Shown: one piece after another, positions 11,250 to 24,104 of the stretch
Layout: every line of letters starts with the position of its first letter
How positions within the stretch are numbered: position 1 is the first letter of the stretch
NCBI GenBank assembly: GCA_907165135.1
Contig: OU015567.1
Location: 15,939,001 to 16,003,000 of the forward strand
From: Oikopleura dioica
Lineage: Eukaryota > Chordata > Appendicularia > Copelata > Oikopleuridae
DNA: 64,000 nucleotides
Direction: 5' to 3'
Translations under genes and position numbers: made by a program
The notes under the pieces: generated by a model
Database searches by the model: none
Seen by the model: the letters and a program-made list of their open reading frames with translations, nothing else
What the model was told of the DNA's origin: nothing

Positions 11250-14062
11250 ATGAACCTGCTGAATCTAACTGTAAGCGCCCTTCCTGCCGTATTTGTTTAA
11301 AGAGAATACTTCCATCACATCAATCTTTGCCTCTATAAATTAGACTTCTTTTCAATTAATTTTTCCTTGTGACTTTTTCTCGCCCAGAAGAGTCGAAATC
11401 GAAAAAACATCTTCGAAAAATATTTAAAAACGTAGTTGACCAAATGGAACAAAGTCAACAGAGAACACGTAAAAGGGCTTTTTTATAAGATCAAGTCGAT
11501 TTTCGCCCAACGGAGACAGTAACGTTTTTTACGGAGAGAAATTGCCCAAACGACGAAAAATATGAAAAATATCAAGTTGTTGTGCTAGATCGGCTACTAA
11601 AACAATAAAATGCTTCCTTTGGTAAGGCCAGTTGATCGAAAGGGTTCAAGTTATTGATTCGGGCATCCTAAAATTGAAATTTTCGGAATATCTTTGAAGG
11701 TAAAATTTTGAAAGTTTTTAGGGTATCAGCGTTATGTCGCTGTTTGAAACCTTAATTTGGCGATTTAAGGTCGATTACTTAAGGGTATCCCCGAGTTAAC
11801 ATATTTTTGCTTTAGATGTCTTTCAAAGCTATATTGAATATCAAAATCTTTTGGTCTTCTTAGGGTATACATGGAGATAACGTTGGTTGAAATTTTCATC
11901 GACGGAGAGATCCTTTATAATAAATTCATTCAATAGTCGCAGGAAAAAGGGTCCTAAGCTTGAGGACTAGGCCCAGTGAGTAGCCCTGGTAGCCCTTATC
12001 CCAACCCTAAGGATAAAATGCAGCAGCTAATGTTCTATGGGCTAACTTTTGTTCTAGACGATTGTGTCGCCGATTATATACGTGATTATATCTCTGATTG
12101 GGCTAATTGGCAATGGAATGGTGGTATATATTTTCTGGAACAAGCGGCGCGGATCTGCAGGTAAACCTTTAAATCGTTTTCAATTCGTCTGTTTCTGCCT
12201 TTCATCTCCCTATTTGGCTGGCGATCAGCGGCGCTTATCATTAACAGCTCATCGATAGTTGATACGTTGGTCTTAAATCTGGCGCTGGCCGATTTCTTGT
12301 ACTGCATCTCGCTGCTCTTCATGGCCCGTTCGCTCTCGATGAACGGCGAATGGGACCTGGGCGAGCTGCTTTGCAAACTCACTTCCTCCTGGACGATCAT
12401 TTGCATCTACGCCTCCGGTGACTTGAATAGAAAGAAGTAGTAAACTAACATTATTGAATAATCGACAGTTTGGCTGCTGGTCGCACTTTCCTTCGATCGC
12501 TACTTCGCGGTGTGCAATCCGGTACGCGCGCGCAACCTCAGGAGCCAGCGAAATACCACAAGACTGGTCATCTGCTGCTGGGTCCTCAGTTGTCTCCTCG
12601 CGCTGCCCACTTTTATTTTCCGCTCTACCAAGCCGCAGAACTTTCACATAGAACAAATGAACAAAAGTGCAAGCATAAATTCTTCTGAAGTTGAAGAGGT
12701 AAAACAACTAATCAATCAAAGGGGTATTTTAATAACCAAGTCCATTATTTAATGAATTTTGCTGAATATCTAGGTTCCTCTGAGCGTTAAATTCAATACT
12801 CAAATACCAGTTGAAGAAGTGAATGGCAAGAGCCATATAAAACGCTCCTTAATTTTTATAACATTCATCTCTCTTTTGAAAATTCTTGAAGGCAAAACGC
12901 AAAATTTGTTAACCCCTTCTACTATCGGAGAAAATTTGATCAAAGATTTTTTCATTAATTTCGACTTGAAGGAGCCTTTAAAATGCTCGTGGAGATGGCC
13001 CGGGAGGTCAATCGAAGTGGCCTTCTATCTGCAGAAGTCGGTATTCTCGTACATCCTCCCTGTCCTGCTCATTCTTCTTTGGTAGGGCTGCAAGTGACCA
13101 CAACCGTAAAAAACTCTTAGCTACGGAAACATCATCCAGACGCTTCAAAATGTGACTTCGATGACCTCCGCGCGGCGCGAAAAAATCAACAAGACGATTC
13201 TCATCGTTGTCACCGCCTTTATCATTTCATGGCTTCCGAATCACGTGTTCAGGTAACCGCCCGCGGTTAAATTAATTTATATTTGTTCTAGCTTGTATAT
13301 TATCTGCATTCCACACGAGAAAATGAGCCAAAACATCAACACTCTCTTGCTCATTAATTCCGTCACTCAAATTCTAGCCAGCTCAAACGCCTCCATGAAC
13401 CCCTTTATTTACGGTATGGCAGACAGATTTGGAAATTTAGCTAAGCAAATCATAGCTGGCGGAGTTTCAGCTGAGCTAAGCTGAGTCGAAAGTTATTTGC
13501 CTAAGCCAAGCTTAGCTTAGTTTAGCTTTTATAATTTTTCTCTTAGCTAAGCTTAGCTGAGTTTTATAGATCCAGCTAAGCTATCTAAAATAATATGTAG
13601 TAATTTTTTCATAAGTTTGAGTCAAAAAAGCTTAGCTTAGGTAGATAATAAGCTAAGCAGACTTAGCTGACTAATATTGAGCTAACTAATAGATTCACTA
13701 AGCCAAGCCTAGCTAACCCGGCAGCTTAGCTTTCTTAGCTTGAAAATTTGCAACTCTGAAAGGAGGAGTTGACAATCCTGGTTTATAAAATTCTAGCATT
13801 TTCGCGAAAATCGGTGAATGAAGAAATGGTCCGGATCATGACACTGTTCTGCCGCCGACTGGCACCGGTGGACAACAGAAGGGCGCACAAACCACACAAA
13901 GATGAAGTTTCATCCGACCAGTCAACTCCCATAGTCAAAGGTGGGGAGCAACAGAAATGACGAAGAAACTATTTTTCAGAGCCCAATGGAGTCGAGCCGC
14001 ATACAGAGCATTCGATGCTTGTAATCAGCTCCCAGTCGCACACAAGAACGACGATAAGTTGA
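11250..14062 (+). CDS. Rhodopsin-family GPCR (peptide-receptor-like)
   Basis: Exons 11250..11270, 12058..12160, 12229..12417, 12469..12698, 12774..13081, 13121..13252, 13292..13413, 13797..13940, 13980..14062. Exon 1 encodes only MNLLNLT, with an N-glycosylation site. TM1 contains GLIGNG; TM2 LNLALADF; a DRY motif follows TM3 (FDRYFAVCNP); a long second extracellular loop of about 85 residues holds the Cys before TM5; TM6 has IISWLPNH in place of FxxCWxP; TM7 has NPFIY. The tail ends in a Ser/Thr-rich segment. The family is class A, but the ligand cannot be told. The sixth TM lacks the usual CWxP Cys. Intron 1 is long and contains a diverged repeat; intron 7 is filled with AGCTTAGC repeats. 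Confidence 0.85.
13444..13740. repeat. AGCTAAGC/AGCTTAGC repeat field in GPCR intron 7
   Basis: Dozens of overlapping short motifs (AGCTAAGCT, TTAGCTTAG, AGCTGAG) on both strands make this intron one large self-complementary region. The same sequence type recurs at 46882-47420. Confidence 0.7.
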
Positions 14063-14245
14063 ACTCCTTATTGAGAAAGACAGAAAACAAGCCGAAGCCC
14101 TTCTCTTTGCCAAAATAGTCTCTTTGTTTACAAAAATTTTTCTTCCGAAGTTCAAACGCCTTTACTTCAACTTCACATTAAAATTAAAAGAAAACAATTT
14201 ATAATTTCATAACAATTTGCAACTTTCAGCTTTTCTTTTAAATTT

Positions 14246-15721
14246 TCAGAGAAAGTAAGGTCGAAGTAGATCGTGTTTTCTTGCGCCAGAGATCCAGTCG
14301 TCTCGCCTTAGAAGTAGCTAGTAACTTGAAATTGTCCTTCAAAACTTACGTTAAATAAAGACCAGAAACCCGTCGCCTCCCCGTAAAAGCTGTTCTTCCA
14401 TGCATAACTCGAAAGTTATCGACGAGCAAAACTGTTCCTGGAGGCAAACGGCGCTGAAAATTTATTTCCCCAGATTCGATGATCTTTCCCAGCTTTGTGT
14501 AGTGATAATAAAACTCGTCGATGTCAGCTACCGGAATGGGACACCGATCGTGATTGTTGAAACGAAGGCGGAAAATTTCCTTCCTGAATTTTTCATTTTT
14601 TGGAAAAAGAGAAAACTTTACGTTATTGGATTTCTGGAGAGAACAGTTCCGATCGAACGGACATGCGAGCCAGGCGTGCTCTTATCAATGTACTCGTGCA
14701 TCAGCTGATAATTCGACAAGAATTCAACACTTTCTGAAGACTCTTCGTTCAGAAGCTCGATTGCCTTGAATCCGTCCCCGAGCATGGTCTCGCCTCCTTC
14801 CCCTTCGTGCTCCAAAACGTGAAAGGCTTGAATGCCCATCGGCTCGTTGTAGTAAGTAGCATCTGTGTGCAGTCCGAGCGCGATATTTGTGTAGGCTTGA
14901 ATACATTTAAAAATGGTCAAAAGCAAAAATTATTTTTGAAAACCTGTGTCAGGCTTGGCCAAATCCGCTGTGAAGGACCAATCTTCTCCGAAGCAATTAG
15001 GCTGCGTAACGGTCAACGCTCGGCAAGCTCTGACTGTACCCTCATGTCTGGGCTCGTCGACCTGAGTAAAAAGGCTGAGTCGGGGTCTGAAAAAAAAACT
15101 TTTTAAAACCGCGAAGTTTGAAATAACCATTTCAATCTATTTCCTTTTATCATATACTACGCTGCTTTTACTTAAGTTTTTTCAGATCCTGAGTCAGGTT
15201 TTCTACTCAGGTTGGCGAGCCCAGCCTCGTGTTCCGTCGGCGTCCCAGAAATATAAGCAAATCCGTGCTTCAAAAGATTCGTGAAAACTTTGCGTCGTTC
15301 TTCCTCGCGAGATTCCTCTGAAACCAGTTTTTGGTAATCAGCTGGTTCTGGATTAGGAGCAGAGTTTCGGTCCCACAGCTCGTGAATCGGATCGAAAAGG
15401 CCTTGTTTAGAAATTGGATTTGAAAGCTGAGAAAGCAGTGATTTTTCGAAGACCCTTGTTGTCCCGTCGCTCCATCGTATTTTCACTGAAAAAGAATGAC
15501 GAAATTATTGATTGCTTCAAACCGCTGTCCTCGTTGTCATCAATCGAGTGAACTTTCGGCAACTCTTTTCCCCACTTTTCAAAAGTCGGAAACTGCCGCT
15601 GCACTGTCTCTGTCATGTAGTTATCGTTGTCCAGAAGCCAAAAAGAAGGAAATTCCACATTTTTTCCATTCAGGGAAAAACGCACTTTTTCGGAGAAGTT
15701 TCTAACAATTCTTTTTATCAT
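14246..15721 (-). CDS. TMLHE: TMLHE/BBOX1-type 2-oxoglutarate dioxygenase
   Basis: Minus-strand exons 15721..15523, 15485..about 15232, about 15039..14944, 14895..14622, 14583..14350, 14306..14246. The product matches trimethyllysine/gamma-butyrobetaine hydroxylases of carnitine synthesis. Seen: N-terminal WLLDND-type segment, IRWSDG, HGFAYISG, then the Fe ligands in LGLHTDATYY (HxD) and VDNFRVMHGR (distal His), plus EHEGEGGETMLGDGF and RFNNHDR, ending YLTRDD. The basic start MIKRIVRNFSEKVRFS could be a mitochondrial presequence, favouring TMLHE over the cytosolic BBOX1. The second intron is exactly a MITE plus one 8-base target duplication (see element at 15048). The gene is convergent with the GPCR. 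Confidence 0.88.
15048..15224. mobile_element. MITE acting as an intron of the TMLHE-like gene
   Basis: CTGGGCTCGTCGACC...GGTTGGCGAGCCCAG, 177 bases, flanked by CCTCATGT (15040-15047) and CCTCGTGT (15225-15232), an 8-base duplication with one difference. Removing the element plus one flank joins codons for TEHE to GTVRACRAL in frame and keeps the TMLHE alignment. The retained region has no GT donor at either edge; the end nearest the downstream exon is AG when the cut is made before the duplication. Confidence 0.85.
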
Positions 15722-15794
15722 TTTTTTTCTTTGTGAGATTTTTGAGAGACGCTCTGGTCAAATATTACTGTCCAAAGCATAAATAAACAAACTG

Positions 15795-16135
15795 CTAGTT
15801 TTTCGCAATTCTTTTAAGTTGCAAGCCAGAAAGAAACGGACCAACACAAGAAAAGGAAGTGATTTTCTGGATCCGATTTTTAATCCCAGAAGCCTCATTT
15901 TCCAAGAGCGAAATTTTGAAGAATCACTTACGAATTTGAGGAGTTCAATTTTCGCTCGCATTCAAGTTCGCGATGGTGATTTTCTTTGACCGCTCTTACA
16001 TATTCGTTGTTTCTCTACAAAAGTTGCACATAGCACTAAATATTTCCTCACTCGATTCACCCTATTGTCGATTTTCTCCATGTGGTTGACGTTGACCGGT
16101 TTGTCATCTTCGTCTTCGGAATTTTGTGGTCCCAT
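15795..16135 (-). CDS. Possible small charged protein
   Basis: Model: 16135..16000, 15954..15932, 15893..15795. It starts MGPQNSEDEDDKPVNV and continues with a likely helix (MEKIDNRVNRVRKYL). The first donor GTAAGA and the 45- and 38-base introns fit the window's style, but the later exons are uncertain and no family is recognised. It lies head-to-tail behind the TMLHE-like gene, 74 bases upstream of its ATG, so it could equally be an upstream gene sharing a transcript. Confidence 0.3.
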
Positions 16136-16228
16136 TGTTTTCTTTCGAAATTTCTCTTTTATTCTTGAGAATTTAATTTTGATGATTTGTCATTGAGCGG
16201 AAGAAGTGATTTAGATGCGTTTTACTCA

Positions 16229-16393
16229 GTTGGGTTCGGCAACCTGTGTAAGAAACCTGAGTCAGGGTCTGAACAATATTTAATGAAAATCCGCGCAGCG
16301 TCTTCGCAAAATTTATTTCTCAATATATTTTTAAAAAGCCGCTGAAGTATCTTTCAGATTTTGACTCAGGTTTCTTATAGTAACTTTCTAATA
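16229..16393. mobile_element. CTGGGCTCGG-family MITE, right tip decayed
   Basis: GGGTTCGGCAACCTGTGTAA left arm and TTGACTCAGGTTTCTTATAG right arm around a GCCGC-type centre. Confidence 0.65.
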
Positions 16394-16845
16394 CAGTCTT
16401 GATTTTTTCATCTGGGATGAGTTTTTATTTGCGAAATGGGCGGATTGTGGCTCGATCCATTTAGGACGATTCATAACTTGGGAAATTGAGTTTCATTTAC
16501 ATTTGGAATTTAATTTCAAGAACTGTCGAGGATGAGAATATTTACAGAATGCAAGTTAGTGAGAAAGTCTTGGCATGGAGTGGTCAGCTCCGCCGGGTAA
16601 AACTTGGTTTTTCCTCAGTTGCTTTCGCTTTTGATAAGTTGACGTTCCCTCAATTTGTTTCTCGGCGATCATTGCGTCTTGCTGTTGCTAAAGTAACTAT
16701 CAACATTCGCTTTTTAAAGTGATCAAACCTGCAGTGCTCTTTTTTGAGCGAGTCTGTCTTCGTAAGAATCGGGAGCGGGCACTTTCAATTTCTTATTCGG
16801 AGGTTGTCAGCCGTGCTTTGGAAAGATCAGCTTCCAGGCGTCGCC

Positions 16846-18851
16846 TTAAAAATTAACAACCTCTTCCTGCGTGTTTCGGGCGTTCGCTCGAGGGCGCGTC
16901 GGGTCAAGACTGCGCGCGATATTGCGCCCGTGGTGGCGAGCTACGAGGACCACCACGCACAAAACCAGGAAGCTTTAAATTCATGTTTGGAGTGAATTCA
17001 AGGGAGTAGCAAGCTTACCCCATCAACGAGCCAAGGATTGCGACAATTGTGTTTGTGACGGTGATCGGGTTCTTTTCCTGAATCCTTATGTAGGTAACTT
17101 CCTTCGGCTTTCCGTCTTCTATCAAAATCTTGCCGAACTCCAGCGCGGAGCTGATTTTGCTCGGCCTCTCGTCCAAAATCAGCTCAGGAACGCCACTTCG
17201 TGATCTTCTCTTCATTTGATACAGCGGACGATTTTGCTCCAAAAGCCAAAAGTCCGCCGAAGTCACGTTGCAGGACTTGTGTTTGTAGCGCTTGAAGTCT
17301 TCTGTTGCCTCCACCTTTCAAAATAAATCTACTGGTGATTAGTAAAACTGTACTTTGAGTTTTTTGTAAGCATCCGGTCCCATGATAAACTGACTAATTC
17401 TATCCAGCGCATCTGCAAGTTCAGCGTCTTGAAGTCCATTTTCTAGCTTTCGAAGAAGAACATCTATCCAATTCTAAAAATAAGAAGCGTTGAATCGAGG
17501 CAATCATCATCAAAAGAAGCGAAACAGAAACTGACTCACTTGACCATAATATTCTCGATATTTTAGTTTTCGCTCTCTATCAATTTCAGTTTCATTTATT
17601 TCGTCTTCGGCTTCAAAATTTCCATCCTCTCGTTTCCTAAATTACGTTCAAATCTTTTTGTTCCGTTGACAAATGAAAAACCTCCGGCTTAAAACAGTTG
17701 CGACTTGATTTTTCCAAGAGTTTATCTCTTCAACTGTAAATAACTGGTCTGCTGGCTTCTTCGTTCCGTAAATATCCGGCAAAATATGCCTCGCTTTTCT
17801 GATACTCGCCTCACTAAAGTTTTTGGTTTCGGTTGTGATCTACACAGTCAATTCAACCTGTTTCCCTCGCGATTATTCGCCTGAAAAAGGCAATCTTGCA
17901 GCTCTGGCGACTTGGCAACAAATTTTCGCTTGCATTCTGCCCGGGCTTGTTGACGGTTTTTGCGAATTTCACTCGGGGTAAGATGCGATTCTTGCGTGCT
18001 CTCTTCGACAGTTTCTGTTTTCATCGTTGAACTCGTCACAGGAAAAGTCGTTCGTGTGATGGGCACTGTTCGTACTCCTATTCGACCCTCGGTTACTTTC
18101 TCAGGCTCGACTATTTCTTCTCTGAAAATGAGATTTTATTTTACATTAAATTTATAAATCTCTGGTTTCAAGAATTCACCTAGTAAAGACTTCCTCAAAA
18201 GAAAAAATACTAATTAAAAGGGATAAACAAAATTATATTAAAAGGTGGCTCCCGAATCATGCAAAAAATGACACTTAGATTGGAAGTTCATTTTGAGCAA
18301 CTTACACTTCTTCCTCTATTTCGTTTTCTTCTTCAAGAGGAATTGGTACGTCTGGAAGAGACATGTCTATGTCCATGTTCATATAGTAGTTGTTGGGATC
18401 GTATTGAAAATCTTCGGGCTCTTCAATTTCCTCTTCGCCGGAGTACGAATCATCGTACAAGTCTTGGAAGGATATTTGGTTGTTTGGATCTTTCGCCCTG
18501 TCGAGTTTCTCTCGCAAAACTGTTAGACTCTTCCCTCGGTAGAGTTTTTCAATAAAGCCGCTTCCATTTCCGGGCAAGTTTTCAATCGTCTTGCAAAGTT
18601 GGGACCAGTGTTGCTTCTCAGCTGCTGTGTAATCTCTCCTTTCAGGCTCGCTCTCGAAAGCGAAATTCTTCTGAAAAATAAAAAACAAAAAACTCTTCAT
18701 TTTTCAAGGCTCCTGTCGTGTACTCTACTTTTGCCTTTCTATCTGTGTTCCAATGGCACTAGAAAAGCGCTACAGTCAGACTCGTTAAAAATTCATTTGC
18801 GCGCTGTTGCCCTGAATCCTGATATCGTCCTGAAAATTTAATGCCGAGCAT
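16846..18851 (-). CDS. Acidic multi-exon protein with C-terminal transmembrane helix
   Basis: Minus-strand exons: about 18851..18774, 18670..18308, 18193..18180, 18121..about 17851, 17839..17705, 17626..17540, 17473..17354, 17314..17019, 16972..16846. No family recognised. The N-terminal half is acidic (runs of Glu/Asp with YYMNMDIDM) and contains a conserved-looking Cys pair; the middle is charged and helical; near the end NTIVAILGSLMGFLVLCVVVLV spans the last splice junction and is a convincing membrane helix, followed by a basic short tail of about 30 residues. One exon would be only 14 bases. The junction near 17851/17839 is unresolved because only 11 or so bases separate the two frames. 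The 5' end is also unresolved: the ATG at 18851 is internal to a longer open segment. Confidence 0.5.
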
Positions 18852-20384
<1,533 letters not shown>

Positions 20385-20685
20385 CTGAAAAATAGACGCG
20401 TCAGAGCCGCAATGCTTCAAAATTATTAACGCTAGGATTATAAACCCGCTTTTCAGCTAAAACGCAAAAATTAACCGCGTGGTTATTTTTGCACGTGTGG
20501 ATTCTTTTCTTTACCTGGCGAGAAAAAGCTCTGCACGCGGCAGAATGGGCAGAAATTAATAAACTGGCTGGTCCATTTTGCATTTGCGGAGTCGACTTTT
20601 CAGGGATGAATTATTTCAATGAAAATCAGTTTTATTCGGTTTTTTATCTTCTTTATTCATTATTGTTCCAAAACATCAATTTTAT

Positions 20686-21076
20686 AAGGGGATAGAAACA
20701 GCTTTCTCGATTTTGGTTTGAAGCTACATTAAAGAAAACATAAGATTTATTTATGTTAACGGTGTTTCCTCATAAATGTTCCTAGAAAAGAGGTTGAGGT
20801 TCACAACACTGTGAATGAAATTTGTTTAAAAATCAGGTGACTAGAGATATTCGTGTTTGAAAAGTTGCGAAAATCGAGAATTTCGGAGAGATGAGTTGCT
20901 TCTGAGCCTGTTTACTCAAAAAATTGATGACTAAAACAAATTTTGAGGGAGATGCTCCTAGTTCTAAGATGTATTTATCTAAACCTGAAGTGAAAATTTG
21001 AAAATGTAAGATTCTCTTGTCTGTAGCGCCAGTCAAAAATCGCCTTTTTCGTAAAAAAAGCTGTTTCTATCCCCTT
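20686..21076. mobile_element. Inverted-repeat element AAGGGGATAGAAACAGC
   Basis: Left AAGGGGATAGAAACAGCTTT and right AAAGCTGTTTCTATCCCCTT are perfect 20-base inverted repeats around a 391-base element with no gene. The right end is followed by AAAT, so CCTTAA is present, as in the other TTAA-ended elements here; the left end has TATAAGG. Confidence 0.75.
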
Positions 21077-21251
21077 AAATTATATTTTTTTCTATATAAT
21101 ATAATATAATTTTTCTAAATATTATATATTTTTCTGAATCAGGTCTTAAAATTTGTAGGCCATCCCTCTTCCTGGATATTTCAAATTCTCTTTATTTTTC
21201 TCTTCGATCTGTGTTTTCAGTATTTTAAGAAGTTCCATGTTTTAGGTAAAA

Positions 21252-21457
21252 AATGCGTTTTAGGAAGAAGCCCAGTGTGTCTGTGCAGAGTGGTGTGTAA
21301 AGTGATTGTGTTGTTAGTGTTGTGGGTGGCTTTTGCTATTTTCCGTCGGTCTGCTCCTGACCGTACCGCGACCGCGGTCGTCTCCAAAACGACCGATACG
21401 ATGGTGCCTAAGCCAGAAGCAGATTTGTATGGAGAGAGACGAGTACTTTCAAGTAAA
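21252..21457 (+). other. Possible exon with a hydrophobic segment
   Basis: Between an upstream TTTTAG and a GTAAAT at 21458, one frame encodes CLCRVVCKVIVLLVLWVAFAIF followed by a basic and Thr-rich stretch, as in the N-terminal anchor of a type II membrane enzyme. There is no ATG in that frame and no next exon was found, so this is weak. Confidence 0.2.
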
Positions 21458-21540
21458 TAACACAACGCCCGCCGAGTGGTCAGCGCAAAAGGTCGACCGC
21501 GCTCGAGCCGCCTCAGAACGCAGTTCAGCCCTTTTTCGCG

Positions 21541-21839
21541 GGGGCGCTCGGTTTCATTACCAAAAATTTTTGGTATTTGAATACCAAAATTGGTATTTGA
21601 ATACCAAAAATTGGTATTTGAATACCAAATTTTTCTACTGGAAACAATTTTTTCCTTGAAAAATAGGTAAATCACATCAAGAGCTTCCTATAAAACAGGC
21701 GCGGAGCGCACACTCGCATTTTTTGGTGGGCGAAATAAGTATTCTTTGGCGAATTTGGTATTTGAATACCAAAATTGGTATTTGAATACCAAAAATTGGT
21801 ATTTGAATACCAATTGGTAATCAAACCGAGCGTCTCCCC
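21541..21839. mobile_element. Element built from TTGGTATTTGAATACCAA palindromes
   Basis: Outer inverted repeats CGCTCGGTTT.ATTACCAA occur at 21545 and reversed at 21815-21834. Just inside each end are three copies of the perfect palindrome TTGGTATTTGAATACCAA, spaced by 2-4 bases. The middle has about 100 bases of other sequence. The same plan, with a different palindrome, occurs at 50681-51018. Confidence 0.75.
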
Positions 21840-22265
21840 TTTTTCGTCTTCGCCAAAAAGTGTTGTCTCGTATGATCATTTTGCCAAAATATATCCGCAA
21901 ACTAACAATTGGCAAATTTCGAATGAAAGCTCGATTTTTCACCAAACGAAAGAGAGGTCAAGATCTCTTCGCTAATTATTAGGCGCCAGATTAGCTCAGA
22001 GCTGTACTACTTGCGGGTACTTAAAATTTCACACAATCCACTTCGCCTGATTTTAAAAATTGTTCTCGTCATGCACGTATGCGGACGAATTTGCACAGCG
22101 CTAAAGACTTAATTGCCTTGTTAGTAATAGGAATTTGTAGGAATGGTTTCCACGTTGGAAAGTGAACAGATCATCGTTTCCGTCAATTGCAGTATTTGCC
22201 AAGGAAAGGCTACCTATTTAAGCGTCTCTCTCCAGTTTGGATGGTCAAAATCCTAAAATCAAAAA

Positions 22266-23014
22266 ATGAGCAACGAAGTTAGCCCCGAGAGTCCTCCAGC
22301 CTACGATTCGATCCTAAAAGATGGCTCAGGAATTCCCATCGCTGGAGAAGCGGTGCCACAAACTCAGCAGCAGCAAGAGTACGCTGAATACTGCGCCCAG
22401 CAAAACACACAACAGCCGGTAGTAGTAAACCAGCTACCAGAAGGGGCAGTGATCGTGGAGCAGCAGCCCCAAGTTGTTGTGATGCAGCAAGTCGGCCCGA
22501 ATTACTGTCATTTTTGCAAGCAACACGTAAGCACTCAAAAATAAGAAAAACATATTAAATATCAGTAACAATCATGTATTAGAAGAAAACCCAAAATTTA
22601 GCCGCTTTTCAGTGATTTCGAATCTAAAAAGCAGACAAATTTTGGGTTTTCACTGTATCGAGCCCTACTAGGGGTCTGGATTCGCTTAGCGAGTTCGCTC
22701 ATGAGCGAAGCGAAGCAGAGCGAAGCGAATTCGCTTCGCTTTCGCTTTAAATTTTTGAAAAATTTTCGCTTTCGCTTTTCATTTTTGGTCAAAATCCAGA
22801 CCCCTGGCCCTACTAGTAACAAATATAATTTCGTTTAAGTTTGACAAAAATTAACTCGCAAATTTAGGTGACGTTTTACTACAGATCCGGCTGGACCCCT
22901 GGGGCGATCTGTTGCTGTATCTTTTTCCCGCTGATCGGCTGGGCATTTCTAGCCTGCTCAGTTTCGAACAACTCTGGCCTTCACTGTCCACGCTGCCATC
23001 TGCGGCAAGTCTAG
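22266..23014 (+). CDS. LITAF-domain protein
   Basis: Exons 22266..22526 and 22868..23014. The N-terminal half is Pro/Gln-rich and begins with a PPAY motif (SPPAYDS), the usual binding site for WW-domain ubiquitin ligases such as NEDD4. The C-terminal half is a LITAF/SIMPLE zinc domain: YCHFCKQHVTFYYRSG, then a hydrophobic insertion GAICCCIFFPLIGWAFLAC, then LHCPRCHLR. LITAF proteins are monotopic proteins of late endosomes and lysosomes. The length of about 135 residues is normal for the family. The start is the only ATG before the PPAY motif. Both zinc-knuckle CxxC pairs are present. Confidence 0.92.
22583..22815. repeat. Nested inverted repeats in LITAF intron
   Basis: AAACCCAAAATTT and AAATTTTGGGTTT bracket 22585-22650. 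Next, GGGGTCTGGATT at 22672 and AATCCAGACCCC at 22792 enclose a field of GCGAAGCGAA/TTCGCTTCGC repeats. This is a small palindromic element of about 135 bases. Confidence 0.6.
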
Positions 23015-23547
23015 TTTTCCGAAAAAATAAACTTTGATTCCTTATTTTGTACAATTTATAAATGTATGTAAAAGCAGCTTGGTGCAATGCAGGCGAAAAT
23101 CTGGTCAATCTTTTTTGAGAAATTGTCGAACGGCGGAAACCTTCCTTTGCGCTCGGCGTAATCGCGCAGAGTGCGATTTCCACTGGTCTGCAACGTCCAT
23201 TGTCGCCAGGGAAATAACTGAAATAATAGTTACCAGTGTTTTCTTGCATGTATCCGAGTCATAAGCGGAGCCAGAAAACAGCAAATTATAATATAATGTT
23301 AAGGACCCCCGTGGGTTCTTCGTATCAAAACGCGATTTTGAGCCTTCATTTTTTGGGGTCTATCTGGACTCTTAAATTGGAATTTTCGCCGGAAAATGTC
23401 AGAAATGCCGTAATTTAAAATTACTAATTTTGGTAAAAAATATCGATTTTTCTTGGTTAAAACTTCCTCGACAAGTTTAACGCTCAGACACATCAACAAC
23501 CAAGAATATGGCCCATATTATATAGGTTTTTTAGAAATTTCTATTTT
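23015..23547. other. Spacer with a short inverted-repeat element
   Basis: TTAAGGACCC at 23300 and GGGTCCTTAG at 23569 may be ends of one element of about 280 bases. The last codons of the following minus-strand gene lie inside its right end. Confidence 0.35.
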
Positions 23548-24104
23548 TTAAATAAAAAAGCTGACGATAGGGTCCTTAGCACCCAATAAGTGAGTCTTAC
23601 TACTTAGTCTTCCGGCGGTTTCACTCGGTTGTTCTTGCATTCTTCTTATTGCATCTTCGGACCACATTTTATTCAGAATCGACGTATGATCCTTAATCAA
23701 TATAAGAGGTTTGAACTTGATTGGAAAACTTACATCTAGTCTGCCGGCGTATTTCTTGTCGAATATTTTCTGGATATCCTGGCTGTGCAGCTTTCGCTGG
23801 CCCTTGTGAGTCAAGTAAAATCTGACAGTGTAGGAAAAGAGAACGGAAATCCAAATGGCGCCCAGGACGATCGAGGCAATTACAGTAAAGGAAGTGTTCG
23901 TGTCTATTTTCAAATTTAGGGAAACTTAGCGAAAAGAAGCTCTACCTCCAATTTCAAGACTCGTCCAGCTGTCGACGAATTCCATCAAGTGGAGCATCTC
24001 ATCCGCGAAAGTTTGCTCATTTGTTAGAGACGTATCGTCGTCTTCGTTAAAAAGCATAGACGAAGTCTCGGTCTCATCGTCCGCAGACGCAGTTTTTGTT
24101 TTAC
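23548..24104 (-). CDS. One-pass membrane protein of unknown family
   Basis: Minus-strand exons 24104..23946, 23903..23734, 23691..23548. The first gives an acidic Ser/Thr-rich ectodomain (TSADDETETSS-like), the second a clear membrane helix (FTVIASIVLGAIWISVLFSY) followed by a basic cytoplasmic segment, the third a short tail whose final residues are encoded in repeat sequence. No signal-peptide exon was found upstream, so the 5' end is missing from the model. Orientation N-out is inferred from charges flanking the helix. No family is recognised. Confidence 0.5.
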
